From positions 124,001 through 188,000 of the forward strand of contig NZ_JAASQR010000003.1 in NCBI RefSeq assembly GCF_011762025.1: 64,000 nucleotides of DNA, given 5' to 3'. Made by a program: the position numbers and the translations under genes. Below, piece after piece: positions 8,886-18,082 of the stretch. Origin of the DNA: Sphingobium vermicomposti. Its GTDB lineage: Bacteria; Pseudomonadota; Alphaproteobacteria; Sphingomonadales; Sphingomonadaceae. Below the pieces are notes generated by a model that saw only the letters and a list, made by a program, of their open reading frames with translations, was not told the DNA's origin and did not search any database. Each line of letters opens with the position of its first letter. Within the stretch, counting starts at the first letter, position 1.

Positions 8886-10256
8886 ATGGCAACCAAATTT
8901 CCTGAAGCGCCGAAGGTCGGCATGGTGTCGCTGGGCTGTCCCAAGGCACTGGTCGATAGCGAGCGCATCCTTACAAAGCTGCGGTCCGACGGCTATCAGA
9001 TGTCCGCCGACTATGCCGGCGCTGACGTCGTGCTGGTGAACACCTGCGGCTTTCTCGATTCGGCGAAGGAAGAATCGCTGGAAGCCATTGGCGAGGCGAT
9101 CGCGGAAAATGGCCGTGTCATCGTCACCGGCTGCATGGGTAATGAAGCGGAACTGATCCGCCAGAAATTCCCTCAGGTGCTGGCCGTCACCGGCGCGCAT
9201 CAATATGAGGCGGTGGTGAACGCGGTGCATGACGCGTCGCCGCCCGTGCCGAACGCCTTTGTCGATCTGGTCCCCGAAGGCGGCCTGAAACTCACGCCCC
9301 GCCACTACAGTTATCTGAAGATTTCGGAGGGCTGCAACCATCGCTGTTCCTTCTGCATCATCCCGTCGATCCGGGGCGATCTTGTCTCGCGGCGTGTGGA
9401 CGCGGTGCTGCGTGAGGCGGAAAAGCTGGTCCACGCAGGGACCAAGGAATTGCTGGTCATCAGCCAGGATACATCGGCCTATGGCGTCGATACCCGGCAT
9501 GAAACGCGGTCATGGAAAGGGCGGGACGTTCGCGCCCACATGACCGACCTGGCGCGCGAACTTGGACAGTTGCGCACCGCCGACGGCACGCCGCCATGGG
9601 TACGGTTGCACTATGTTTACCCCTACCCCCATGTGGATCACGTCATTGCGCTGATGGCGCAAGGGCTGCTGACGCCCTATCTCGACATCCCCTTCCAGCA
9701 TGCCTCACCCAATGTGCTGAAAGCCATGAAGCGGCCCGCCAATGAGGCCAAGGTGCTGGACCGCATCCACAACTGGCGGTCGATCTGCCCGGATATCACC
9801 ATCCGGTCCTCCTTTGTCGTCGGCTTTCCCGGCGAGACGGAGCAGGATTTCCAATATCTGCTGGATTGGCTGGACGAAGCGCAGTTGGACCGGGTCGGCG
9901 CATTCCGTTTCGAGCCGGTCGAAGGCGCTGCCGCCAACGACTTGCCGGGCGCAGTGCCGGAAGAGGTGAAGGAAGAACGCTACCAGCGCATCATGGAAAA
10001 GACCGCCGCGATCAGCGCTGCCAAGTTGAGCGCGAAGGTTGGTCGTGTGCTTCCGGTCATTCTGGATGAAGTTGGCGAAGCGGACGAAGATGGCACTATC
10101 GGCGCCACCGGACGCAGCCAGGCGGACGCGCCGGAGATCGACGGCAGCGTTTTCCTGCGCGACGTCGGTGAGGGACGGAAAGCCGGGGACATTTTCAATG
10201 TGCTGATCGAGGACGCCGACGAGCACGACCTGTATGGCGTGCCCGTCACCGTCTGA
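8886..10256 (+). CDS. rimO: ribosomal protein uS12 methylthiotransferase RimO
   Basis: 456 residues from the ATG at 8886, chosen because the conserved start ([11 protein letters not shown]) follows at once. The methylthiotransferase domain has Cys18, Cys54 and Cys83 for one iron-sulfur cluster. The radical-SAM motif is Cys150-x3-Cys154-x2-Cys157 for the other. A C-terminal TRAM-like region follows from about residue 380. RimO adds a methylthio group to Asp88 of ribosomal protein S12. The [12 protein letters not shown] signature separates it from MiaB. Confidence 0.97.
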   Translation: MATKFPEAPKVGMVSLGCPKALVDSERILTKLRSDGYQMSADYAGADVVLVNTCGFLDSAKEESLEAIGEAIAENGRVIVTGCMGNEAELIRQKFPQVLAVTGAHQYEAVVNAVHDASPPVPNAFVDLVPEGGLKLTPRHYSYLKISEGCNHRCSFCIIPSIRGDLVSRRVDAVLREAEKLVHAGTKELLVISQDTSAYGVDTRHETRSWKGRDVRAHMTDLARELGQLRTADGTPPWVRLHYVYPYPHVDHVIALMAQGLLTPYLDIPFQHASPNVLKAMKRPANEAKVLDRIHNWRSICPDITIRSSFVVGFPGETEQDFQYLLDWLDEAQLDRVGAFRFEPVEGAAANDLPGAVPEEVKEERYQRIMEKTAAISAAKLSAKVGRVLPVILDEVGEADEDGTIGATGRSQADAPEIDGSVFLRDVGEGRKAGDIFNVLIEDADEHDLYGVPVTV

Positions 10257-10263
10257 TCACCAG

Positions 10264-11109
10264 CTAACCTTTCGCAAAGGCGTCCTGATATTCCGTCTTG
10301 ATCGCGTTCCGCATGGCCGCATCGACGGGCAGGAATACCTCATAACTGCCTTCCGAATATGGTCCGGCGCTGTAGGGACCGATCACCACGGTCACGCCGT
10401 CGATCAGCTTGCCGCTCTTTGACGTGAGCGTCAGTACCTCCTTCATCGGATCGATGCAGGCGGAGAAAGGATCGTCACCCCTCGGCGCGATCGGCCCTCC
10501 GCGCTTGGCGGCCCGCGCCTTGTCCAATCCAGTGCAAAAACGGTCGTGGATCGCGTCTGCAAAGGCTGTGGGGGAGGTCATGACCGCCTGAAAGCTGGTT
10601 TCGCGGCGGCGGACCTTGTCCCACAGCAGAGCCTTGTAGCCGGTCATCCCGTGCGCGCCGCCGGTATAGCTGTAGGTCGACGATTGCAGCGCCAGAAACC
10701 GGGGCGTGTCCGCGCTCACCGTCCAGCGCGTTTCAAGGCTATGCGCGTGAAAGGGAAAGCCCGACTCGCGCGCCGACTTCCTGTCCTGCTCCGCCATTTT
10801 CAGTGCGTCCGCCTTGCCCTCCGTCATGTCCTTGCGCAACTTGGCCCTCAGTTCGGGAACGGCGGACACTTGCGCTGGCCAGGCGTAGAGAAATTCCAGG
10901 ACCCCGGACTTGCTCGATTCCTCGAACGGTTCGGCGGTGACAGCGGGGGGAGCGTCCGCGCCTGCCATGCGATTGAGAAAATTGGTGGCGGCGACGTCGG
11001 CAGGGCCGTCCTGGTTGGCGACTTCGTCCGGGCCAGATGCCGAACAGGCACAAAGCAGCAGGGCCGCTCCTGCGAACGGCCCTGTGCGCAACATCGATAG
11101 ACGCCTCAA
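10264..11109 (-). CDS. lipoprotein with DUF4163/DUF3298 (RsiV-like) domains
   Basis: 281 residues. The signal peptide ends in a Cys-containing lipobox (LLLCAC), so it is probably lipidated. The mature part contains 'STYSYTGGAHGMTGYKALLWD', the hallmark of the DUF3298/RsiV C-terminal fold, after a DUF4163-like region. RsiV in Bacillus binds lysozyme. Here no sigma factor is nearby, so a periplasmic binding or structural role is all that can be inferred. The start overlaps the preceding small gene's stop by ATGA-type coupling. Confidence 0.78.
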   Translation of the reverse strand: MRRLSMLRTGPFAGAALLLCACSASGPDEVANQDGPADVAATNFLNRMAGADAPPAVTAEPFEESSKSGVLEFLYAWPAQVSAVPELRAKLRKDMTEGKADALKMAEQDRKSARESGFPFHAHSLETRWTVSADTPRFLALQSSTYSYTGGAHGMTGYKALLWDKVRRRETSFQAVMTSPTAFADAIHDRFCTGLDKARAAKRGGPIAPRGDDPFSACIDPMKEVLTLTSKSGKLIDGVTVVIGPYSAGPYSEGSYEVFLPVDAAMRNAIKTEYQDAFAKG

Positions 11110-11306
11110 TGCGCTTTAGCCGCCAGACAACGCTCGCTGATGGCCTTGCGCGTATAGCTGCTTTGCAGCGCCACGCCCGCATTGGGCCAGCCTTCTGCAA
11201 CCAGCGCCTTTTCGACCGCATGTGCGCCATCGTAGCGCCCGCTTTCGGCCAGTATATAAGCGCGGGCACGAAGCGCCTGGAGGCGGCCATCTTCGCTATG
11301 CATCAT
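11106..11306 (-). CDS. 66-residue hypothetical protein upstream of the lipoprotein gene
   Basis: The start is at tandem ATG codons preceded by AAGGAGAG. The protein is mostly alpha-helical, with RLQALRARAYILAESGRYDGAHAVEKAL resembling a single TPR-like helix pair, and it has no signal peptide. I do not recognise the family. The overlap with the lipoprotein gene implies a two-gene operon. Confidence 0.65.
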   Translation of the reverse strand: MMHSEDGRLQALRARAYILAESGRYDGAHAVEKALVAEGWPNAGVALQSSYTRKAISERCLAAKAH

Positions 11307-11443
11307 CGCTTCTCTCCTTATTGCCATTGCATTCAATCTAAACCCGCCAGCCCTTTTAGCAAAGGGCCGCCAGCCGGAATGAGCCTGTGAAGGGACGAAA
11401 ATTGCGCTTTCCAACATGGCTGGCATTGTCCAGAGTTGGGGAC

Positions 11444-12847
11444 ATGACCGAATTTTCCGAACTGCTCAAAGCGGACAACAATCAACCCGCGCATATGATC
11501 CAGATCGTGGACGCAGCGGGCTTTGAAACATGGCTCGCCGCGCAACCCGACCGCGTGCGGGCAATCGTCGCTGCCCAGAAATTCAGCGGCAAAGGCTATG
11601 AACATGCGATCATTCCGGGCGAAGGACCGGCGGATTGGTCGGTCGTCACGGGCGTGGCGAACCAGGCAAATCTGTCCGCCTGGTGCCTGGCCAAGCTGGC
11701 GGAAATCCTGCCCGAAGGCCACTATCGCCTTGCGCAAGGCCAGGCTGGACCTGCGACGCTGGGCTGGATGACGGCGCAATATCGTTTCGACCGCTACCGC
11801 AAGGATGAAGCCCCGCCCGGCCCCCGCGTCCTGCTGACCGAAGAAGTGGCTAAGATCGACGCGCAGGTCAGGCTGGCGGAGGCGGTCGCCCTGGTCCGCG
11901 ATCTGGTGAATACGCCTGCCGCCGACATGGGTCCTTCTCAACTGGAGGATGCCGCGCGCGCTGTCGCAGAAGAATTCGGCGCGAGCATGACCGTGACGCG
12001 GGGCGATGCGCTGGAACAGGGTTTCCCCATGATCCACGCCGTCGGGCGCGCCGCGGGCAAGGATTTCGCGCCGCGCCTGATCGAACTGCGCTGGGGCGAT
12101 CCGTCCCACCCGCATGTTGCCGTAGTGGGCAAGGGCATATGCTTCGACAGCGGCGGGCTGGACATCAAGCCTTCCTCCGCCATGCGATTGATGAAGAAGG
12201 ATATGGGCGGGGCTGCTCATGCGCTGGCTCTTGCGCGCCTCATCATGGGTGCCCGGTTGCCGGTGCGGCTGCATCTGTTGATACCGGCTGCCGAAAATGC
12301 GGTGGGAGCGAACGCCTTTCGCCCCGGCGACATATTGCACAGCCGCAATGGATTGACGGTGGAGATCGGCAATACCGACGCCGAAGGACGCCTGGTCCTG
12401 GGCGATGCGCTGGCGCTGGCGGGCGAAGATAGTCCCGAACTGATCATCGACTATGCGACATTGACGGGCGCGGCCCGTGTTGCGGTGGGGCCGGACCTCC
12501 CAGCCCTGTTCACGAATGACGAAGGTCTGGCGACGGACATGGAGGAAGCGGGCAAGGAGGCTGACGATCCCAGCTGGCGATTGCCCTTGTGGGACGGCTA
12601 TGCCGACATGCTGAAGTCGGACATTGCCGACATCAACAATGCCGGTGAGGGAGGATTTGCAGGCGCAATCACCGCTGCACTGTTCCTGAAACGCTTCGTG
12701 CCGGAAGACACGAAATGGATGCACCTAGACACTTTCGCATGGCGTCCATCCGCGCGTCCGGGCCGCCCCAAGGGTGGCGAGGCCTTGGGGCTTCGGTCGG
12801 TTTTCCATCTTTTGCAACGACGCTACGGTACGCCCGCGCAGAAATGA
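11444..12847 (+). CDS. M17 leucyl aminopeptidase family protein
   Basis: 467 residues from the ATG at 11444. The C-terminal catalytic domain carries the M17 metal and active-site signatures: VGKGICFDSGGLDIKPSSAM, MKKDMGGAAHAL, and NTDAEGRLVLGDAL. It removes N-terminal amino acids using two metal ions. The N-terminal domain is divergent from that of the second M17 enzyme in this window (56353-57798), so the two are distinct paralogues. This one resembles the PepA-like subgroup common in alphaproteobacteria. Confidence 0.92.
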   Translation: MTEFSELLKADNNQPAHMIQIVDAAGFETWLAAQPDRVRAIVAAQKFSGKGYEHAIIPGEGPADWSVVTGVANQANLSAWCLAKLAEILPEGHYRLAQGQAGPATLGWMTAQYRFDRYRKDEAPPGPRVLLTEEVAKIDAQVRLAEAVALVRDLVNTPAADMGPSQLEDAARAVAEEFGASMTVTRGDALEQGFPMIHAVGRAAGKDFAPRLIELRWGDPSHPHVAVVGKGICFDSGGLDIKPSSAMRLMKKDMGGAAHALALARLIMGARLPVRLHLLIPAAENAVGANAFRPGDILHSRNGLTVEIGNTDAEGRLVLGDALALAGEDSPELIIDYATLTGAARVAVGPDLPALFTNDEGLATDMEEAGKEADDPSWRLPLWDGYADMLKSDIADINNAGEGGFAGAITAALFLKRFVPEDTKWMHLDTFAWRPSARPGRPKGGEALGLRSVFHLLQRRYGTPAQK

Positions 12848-12902
12848 TCCTTGCAGGCAAGTCCGTTACGCAACCGCATTGGCCGTGATGCGTTAGGGGG
12901 GC

Positions 12903-13310
12903 ATGAACGCCACATCTTCTCCCGAGATGGCCACTGAGCTGACCCGGCCCGGCCTGAAGCAGCTTGGGCAATGGATGCGGACGCTGGTCGATTATGTCCG
13001 GTCTGGAAAACCGGACCTCACCAACCGGCAGATGGCGCTGATGATGACGGTTTACATCGGCGCTGGTCCCCATACGGTTCGCGGATTGGCCGAGGCGCTG
13101 AATGTTTCCAAGCCGGTAATTACACGCGCGCTCAACAAGCTGTCAGCCCTGGGCTATCTTCGACGGGAGCGTGATGCGGCCGACCGGCGAAATATTTTCA
13201 TCACTCGCACCCCCAAGGGCGCGGAATTTCTTGACGCCTTTCATCATTTCATCGCAGGAACCGGCCGCGATGAAAGCAACGAATACCCCTCTGCGGAACG
13301 CTCCGCCTGA
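12903..13310 (+). CDS. MarR-family transcriptional regulator
   Basis: 135 residues with a winged helix-turn-helix. TVRGLAEALNVSKPVITRALNKLSALGYL is the recognition helix region, and RRERDAADRRNIFITRTPKG is the wing with the DxRxx-type basic motif. The 3' end overlaps the next gene by 41 nt in another frame, so expression of the two is linked. Ligand and target are unknown. Confidence 0.9.
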   Translation: MNATSSPEMATELTRPGLKQLGQWMRTLVDYVRSGKPDLTNRQMALMMTVYIGAGPHTVRGLAEALNVSKPVITRALNKLSALGYLRRERDAADRRNIFITRTPKGAEFLDAFHHFIAGTGRDESNEYPSAERSA

Positions 13311-14178
13311 ACGCACCCGTTTCAAACTGGATGGCCGTTCCGTTAAGCTCGACAGCCGCATCCACGCGGCGCGGGGAGACTTGGCCGACGTATCACTGGC
13401 GGGCGTGCTGTTTTCCGCCCATTATGCCCGCGCCGTCGAATTGACGTGCGTCGTCCCTGGCGCTGCCATCCTGTCGGCACCATCGGCCAGCGCTACGGCG
13501 GTCAGCGAGTTGCTGCGCGGTGAGAGTTTTCACGCCCTGGACGTGACGACGGACTGGACATGGGGCTTTTGCGGCCATGATGGCTATGTCGGATATGTCC
13601 GCCGGGAAACGCTGGACACGCGCGAAGCGACGAGCCACCGCATTTTCGCCGGGACTGCCCCGCTGTTCAGCGCACCCGACATAAAGGCATCGATCGTCGA
13701 CTATTGGCCGGGCGGTGCCTTGTTCGGCGCAGAGGCGCAGGGCGACTTCCTGGCGTGCAGCGACGGCTATGTGCATCAGCGGCACGCGGTCGCCGCCGAC
13801 GCGCTGGAAAGCGATTGGGTCGCGGTGGCGCTCCGTTATCTTGGGCAGCCCTATGTGTGGGGCGGACGGGGCCATCGGGGGGTCGATTGTTCCGGCCTGG
13901 TGCAGGTCGCGCTGGGACAGTGCGGCATCAGCGCGCCACGCGATACGGACCTGCAACGGGATGGCATCGGATCGCCACTGCCGGACGATGCTCCGCTACA
14001 GCGTGGCGACTTCATCTTCTTTCCCGGCCATGTCGGCATCATGGTCGATGGCGACAATATGCTGCACGCCAATGCACATTGGATGGCCGTGGTTGTCGAG
14101 CCGCTGGCCGACGTGGTCGCGCGGCTGGCGGAGAGCCACGCGCAGCCTATCATCGCGCGGCGGAGGATCGGCGCATGA
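13270..14178 (+). CDS. NlpC/P60 family cysteine peptidase
   Basis: 302 residues from the ATG at 13270. SH3-like N-terminal modules (about residues 40-170) precede an NlpC/P60 domain. The catalytic Cys207 is in VDCSGLVQ, His254 in GHVGIMVD and a third polar residue lies around His266. Such enzymes cut gamma-D-Glu-DAP peptide bonds in cell wall. No signal peptide is visible, so it resembles the cytoplasmic or recycling members. The stop overlaps the argC start as ATGA. Confidence 0.9.
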   Translation: MKATNTPLRNAPPERTRFKLDGRSVKLDSRIHAARGDLADVSLAGVLFSAHYARAVELTCVVPGAAILSAPSASATAVSELLRGESFHALDVTTDWTWGFCGHDGYVGYVRRETLDTREATSHRIFAGTAPLFSAPDIKASIVDYWPGGALFGAEAQGDFLACSDGYVHQRHAVAADALESDWVAVALRYLGQPYVWGGRGHRGVDCSGLVQVALGQCGISAPRDTDLQRDGIGSPLPDDAPLQRGDFIFFPGHVGIMVDGDNMLHANAHWMAVVVEPLADVVARLAESHAQPIIARRRIGA

Positions 14179-15119
14179 CGCACAATATCTTTATCGACGG
14201 CGGCGTCGGCACGACCGGGCTGGAAATCGTAGAGCGGCTGTCTGGCCGCCCTGAACTGGCGGTCATCACGCTGGACGAGGATCGGCGGAAAGACGCAGAT
14301 GCACGGAAAGAGGCGCTGAACGCCGCCGACATCGTCATCCTATGCCTGCCCGACGACGCCGCCCGCGAAGCCGTGGCGCTGATCGACAATGACCGCACGC
14401 GTGTAATCGACGCATCCACCGCTCATCGCGTGGCCGATGGCTGGACCTATGGCTTTCCCGAACTGGAGCCGGGGCACCGCGAAAAGCTGGCAAAGTCGCG
14501 CTTCGTCGCCAATCCCGGCTGCTGGCCCACCGGCTTCCTGGCGCTCGTGCGGCCGCTGGTGCTTGGCGGGCTGCTGCCTGCTGATTGGCCGGTGACGGTA
14601 TCGGGCGCGTCGGGATATTCCGGCGGCGGCAAGGCGATGATCGCCGAGTTTGAAGGCCCGGACGGAGCGCCCAGCGCTTTTCGCCCCTATGGCCTTGGCC
14701 TGTCACACAAGCACGGCCCGGAAATGCAGCGCTATTCCGGGCTGCAACATCCGCCCCTCTTCGCACCGGCGGTCGCGAATGCCTATCGCGGCATGATCGT
14801 TGAAGTGCCGTTACAGCTGCGCGCCATGCCGGGCGCTCCCACGGTGGCGGACATCCACGCAGCGATATCGAAAGCCTATGAGGGGTCGGCAGTCGTTCAG
14901 GTCGCCCCGCTGGCGGACGGCAAGGCGATGACCCAATTGAGCCTGGAGCATGTCGGCGCAACCGACCGGCTGGCCCTGTTCATATTCGGCAATGAAGAAA
15001 CGGGTCAGGCGCGACTGGTCGCGGCGCTGGACAATCTGGGCAAGGGCGCGGCAGGCGCGGCGGTGCAGAACCTCAACATCCTGGCCGGGTTGCCCGAAAC
15101 GGCAGGCTTGCGCCTCTGA
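14175..15119 (+). CDS. argC: N-acetyl-gamma-glutamyl-phosphate reductase (short type)
   Basis: 314 residues, which fits the shorter (type 2) ArgC group. An N-terminal Rossmann motif, FIDGGVGTTGLEIVERL, binds NADPH. The catalytic Cys116 is in NPGCWPTG, with Trp where many have Tyr, and the C-terminal substrate part contains YSGGGKAMIAEFE. It reduces N-acetylglutamyl phosphate in arginine synthesis. The ATG overlaps the NlpC/P60 stop, so the two are translationally coupled. Confidence 0.95.
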   Translation: MTHNIFIDGGVGTTGLEIVERLSGRPELAVITLDEDRRKDADARKEALNAADIVILCLPDDAAREAVALIDNDRTRVIDASTAHRVADGWTYGFPELEPGHREKLAKSRFVANPGCWPTGFLALVRPLVLGGLLPADWPVTVSGASGYSGGGKAMIAEFEGPDGAPSAFRPYGLGLSHKHGPEMQRYSGLQHPPLFAPAVANAYRGMIVEVPLQLRAMPGAPTVADIHAAISKAYEGSAVVQVAPLADGKAMTQLSLEHVGATDRLALFIFGNEETGQARLVAALDNLGKGAAGAAVQNLNILAGLPETAGLRL

Positions 15120-15131
15120 CGCTCCCGCCTG

Positions 15132-15392
15132 TCAGTGGACAGTGCCTGCTGGCGCATCCTGCGTCAGCAGCACGATCAACCGTTCGATCTGACGCCAGCG
15201 GCAGAAATGGATGTGGTTGCCAAGGTCGCGGCTACGGTCGGCGCGGGCCGACGCTTCATAACCCGCATTGACGCCAAAGGTCGCAATGAGTTCGGCGGCA
15301 TCCTCATAGCTCTTTCGATCCGAAAGATATGGCACCTGCATATAACCCCCTGCATTCCGTCCCGCCGACAACGTAAGCCATTCAATCGCCAT
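15132..15392 (-). CDS. 86-residue conserved-looking hypothetical protein
   Basis: The ATG at 15392 has GGAAG 12 nt upstream. The product is soluble, with YMQVPYLSDRKSYEDAAELIATFG and ending in ARADRSRDLGNHIHFCRWRQIERL. The dense pattern of aromatic and charged residues looks conserved rather than random. I do not know a function. It converges with argC. Confidence 0.6.
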   Translation of the reverse strand: MAIEWLTLSAGRNAGGYMQVPYLSDRKSYEDAAELIATFGVNAGYEASARADRSRDLGNHIHFCRWRQIERLIVLLTQDAPAGTVH

Positions 15393-15559
15393 GCCAATTC
15401 GTCGCTTCCACCGCTGCCAGCGGGTTGCGAAGGTGAACGGACGGTTATCCAAGTCCCGGACTGATACATTGATCCCGCTGCGGGACTCGGCGCGTTTCGA
15501 AATGACGCGGAACAAAGCCGCTGGCGTCCCCGCTTTTCGCGTGGCAAGGCGGGCGCGAC

Positions 15560-15733
15560 ATGACCAAAGGCAAAAAAAATCCCACCGGCGCGGGTGCCAT
15601 CATCGCGCTGCTGATCCTGGGCGGCACGATTGTGGGCGGGATGATGGGGCAACCCAGCGCAGGACTGCTTGCGGGCGCGGCCCTCGGCGCGCTGATCGCC
15701 CTGCTGCTCTGGCTTTGGGAACGCGGAAAATAG
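15560..15733 (+). CDS. 57-residue small membrane protein
   Basis: The ATG at 15560 begins MTKGKKNPTGAGAII, followed by two glycine- and leucine-rich hydrophobic segments (about residues 11-29 and 35-53) separated by a short turn and ended by WERGK*. The composition is typical of small inner-membrane proteins. Function is unknown. It lies just upstream of the sugar dehydrogenase-like gene. Confidence 0.6.
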   Translation: MTKGKKNPTGAGAIIALLILGGTIVGGMMGQPSAGLLAGAALGALIALLLWLWERGK

Positions 15734-15792
15734 CGCGACTTTCGGCCCTTCCGCTTCTTGCCCGACAATCGTTGGCAGCATAGACAGGGGCC

Positions 15793-17121
15793 ATGAAAAA
15801 GCATCTGATCGCCATCAGCCTTATCGTGCTGGCCCTCCTCGCGGGCGTCGTCTTCTACTTCGCGCGGGGTGATACGGCGAAACTTGCCGCTGGAGCGGAC
15901 ACCGGGCGAGAGCCGGTCTTCACGTCCCCCCGCAGCGAAATCTTCCCCACGATCAACGTCGCCGAAGTTGTTCCATGGCGGGCGGACGAGAAACCCGTCG
16001 CTGCCAAGGGCCTGACGGTCGCCCGTTTCGCCGAAGGTCTGGCCCATCCGCGATCGATGCTGACGCTGCCCAATGGTGACATATTGGTCGCGGAAACCAA
16101 CAGCCCGCCGCGTCCAACCGGCGGGATCGTCGATCGCGTCATGGCCTATCTGATGGACAAGGCGGGCGCAGGCGCGCCCTCGGCCAATCGCATCACACTG
16201 CTACGCGATGCCGATGGAGATGGCCGGGCGGAAGTGAAGACCGCGTTTCTCACCGGCCTGAACTCACCCTATGGCATGGCGCTGGTCGGTGACACGCTTT
16301 ACGTGGCGAACACCGATGCGCTGCTGGCCTTCCCCTATAAGGTGGGTGAGACCCGGATAGCGGCGAAGGGGCGCAAGATTTTGAACCTGCCCGCGCAGGC
16401 CCCCAATCAGCATTGGACCAAAAGCCTGGCCGCTGGCCCAACAGGCCTCCTTTATGTCGGGGTCGGATCGAACAGCAACATTGGCGAAAATGGCCTGGAC
16501 AGCGAAGAAAACCGTGCCGCCGTGCTGGAGGTCGACCCCAAGACCGGCGATTATCGCATCTTTGCTTCGGGCCTTCGCAATCCGGTCGGTCTCGCCTTCG
16601 AACCCAATAGCGGCGCGCTTTGGGGCGTCGTCAACGAACGGGACATGCTGGGCAGCGATCTGGTGCCGGATTATCTCAGCCGGATCGAATTTGGCGGCTT
16701 CTATGGTTGGCCGTGGAATTATTGGGGCGGCTATGAAGATCGCCGGGTACAGCCGCAACGACCGGAGGTTCGCGAATATACCAAGCGGCCCGACTATGCG
16801 CTGGGCAATCATGTCGCGCCGCTGGGCCTGGCTTTCGCCGACAAGGTAAAGCTGGGCGCACCTTTCCAGAACGGCGCATTTGTCGGCCTGCACGGCAGCT
16901 GGAACCGCAAGCCGGCAGCTGGCTACAAGGTTGTCTTCGTGCCCTTCGCCGCTGACGGCGAAGCCGGACGTGCCAAGCCTATCGACGTGCTGACCGGTTT
17001 TCTGAATGCAGATGGCGATGCGCGCGGGCGACCGGTGGATGTCACCGCCGATGCCAAGGGCGCTCTGCTGGTGACCGACGATGTGGCGGGGATCGTGTGG
17101 CGCGTCGCGGGCGCGAAATAA
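15793..17121 (+). CDS. PQQ-dependent sugar / sorbosone dehydrogenase-like protein
   Basis: 442 residues. An N-terminal signal anchor (about residues 5-24) is followed by a six-bladed propeller of the soluble glucose/sorbosone dehydrogenase family. Blade motifs include GLAHPRSMLTLPNGDILVAE, GLNSPYGMAL, GLRNPVGLAFEP and FVGLHGSWNR. These enzymes bind PQQ and Ca2+ and oxidise aldoses in the periplasm. The actual substrate cannot be read from sequence, and no PQQ synthesis genes are in the window. Confidence 0.88.
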   Translation: MKKHLIAISLIVLALLAGVVFYFARGDTAKLAAGADTGREPVFTSPRSEIFPTINVAEVVPWRADEKPVAAKGLTVARFAEGLAHPRSMLTLPNGDILVAETNSPPRPTGGIVDRVMAYLMDKAGAGAPSANRITLLRDADGDGRAEVKTAFLTGLNSPYGMALVGDTLYVANTDALLAFPYKVGETRIAAKGRKILNLPAQAPNQHWTKSLAAGPTGLLYVGVGSNSNIGENGLDSEENRAAVLEVDPKTGDYRIFASGLRNPVGLAFEPNSGALWGVVNERDMLGSDLVPDYLSRIEFGGFYGWPWNYWGGYEDRRVQPQRPEVREYTKRPDYALGNHVAPLGLAFADKVKLGAPFQNGAFVGLHGSWNRKPAAGYKVVFVPFAADGEAGRAKPIDVLTGFLNADGDARGRPVDVTADAKGALLVTDDVAGIVWRVAGAK

Positions 17122-17154
17122 CGTCTCCGGCCCGCCGCCGCCCTCAAGGCGCGA

Positions 17155-17973
17155 TCAGATCGTCATGCCGTTCCGTCCGGCAAGTTCGACCACATATTGC
17201 CAGGCGACGCGGCCTGACCGGCTGCCCCGCTGCGTCGCCCATTGGATCGCCTCCAGCGGATCGAAGCTGAGGCCAAGGCTCGCGGCATAGCCCGACACAA
17301 TGTCGACATAGGCCTGCTGGTCCATGGCGTGGAAACCCAGGCTCAGGCCAAACCGGTCCGACAGCGCCATCTTGTCGTCCACCACATCGCGCGGATTAAC
17401 GGGGTCGTCCTGCTCGGAAAGGTGCCGGGGGACGATGTGACGGCGGTTGGACGTCACATATAGCCGCACATTCGCCGGGCGAGCGGCGGTGCCACCTTGC
17501 AGCAGCGACCGCAGCGACCGGGCGTCGCCCACGCCATTCTCATCGAAGCCAAGGTCGTCCAGAAACAGGATGAAAGGCCGCTGCGCATCCCGAAGGATAG
17601 AAAACAGGCGCGGCAGGCTGGCCAGTTCATCGATCGCGCATTGCAGCAGCGCGATATCCTGCCCTTCCTGTTGCAGCTTGCGGACCACCGATGCGACCAC
17701 CGCCGATTTGCCCGTTCCCCTTGCCCCCCACAACAGGACGTCGTGCGCGGCGTACCCGGCGGCATGACGGCGCGTATTGTCCAGCAGCGTCTGCTTTTGC
17801 GCATCGATGCCGGTCAGCAAAGCATAATCGACCGGACTGAACGCCTCCACCGCGTGTATCGTTGCCCCATTCCAGACATAGGCGGGGTGTGCGGCAAGGT
17901 CAGCGCTTGATGAAGGGGGCGGAGCGATCCGCTCCAGCGCGTCAGCGATGCGGGTCAGAAGGGCGTCATTCAT
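17155..17973 (-). CDS. DUF815 family AAA-type ATPase
   Basis: 272 residues. The Walker A motif GARGTGKS is at residues 83-90, and Walker B FILFLDDLGFDE follows about 50 residues later. A sensor-like LYVTSNRRHIVPRH completes the DUF815 pattern. Its cellular role is not established. It is transcribed divergently from tsaC. Confidence 0.9.
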   Translation of the reverse strand: MNDALLTRIADALERIAPPPSSSADLAAHPAYVWNGATIHAVEAFSPVDYALLTGIDAQKQTLLDNTRRHAAGYAAHDVLLWGARGTGKSAVVASVVRKLQQEGQDIALLQCAIDELASLPRLFSILRDAQRPFILFLDDLGFDENGVGDARSLRSLLQGGTAARPANVRLYVTSNRRHIVPRHLSEQDDPVNPRDVVDDKMALSDRFGLSLGFHAMDQQAYVDIVSGYAASLGLSFDPLEAIQWATQRGSRSGRVAWQYVVELAGRNGMTI

Positions 17974-18082
17974 GGAAATGGCTTACCCCTGCCCCGCTAG
18001 CCGGGCAAGCGCAGGAAATCTGTCATTCCTGTGTAGCAATGGACTTTTACTCGATGACGGGGGCCTATATATCGCGGGGGTC

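Noticed and set aside
11333..12724. Long minus-strand frame opposite the M17 aminopeptidase
   Set aside because: No recognisable domain and no start signal. The plus strand has all M17 motifs.
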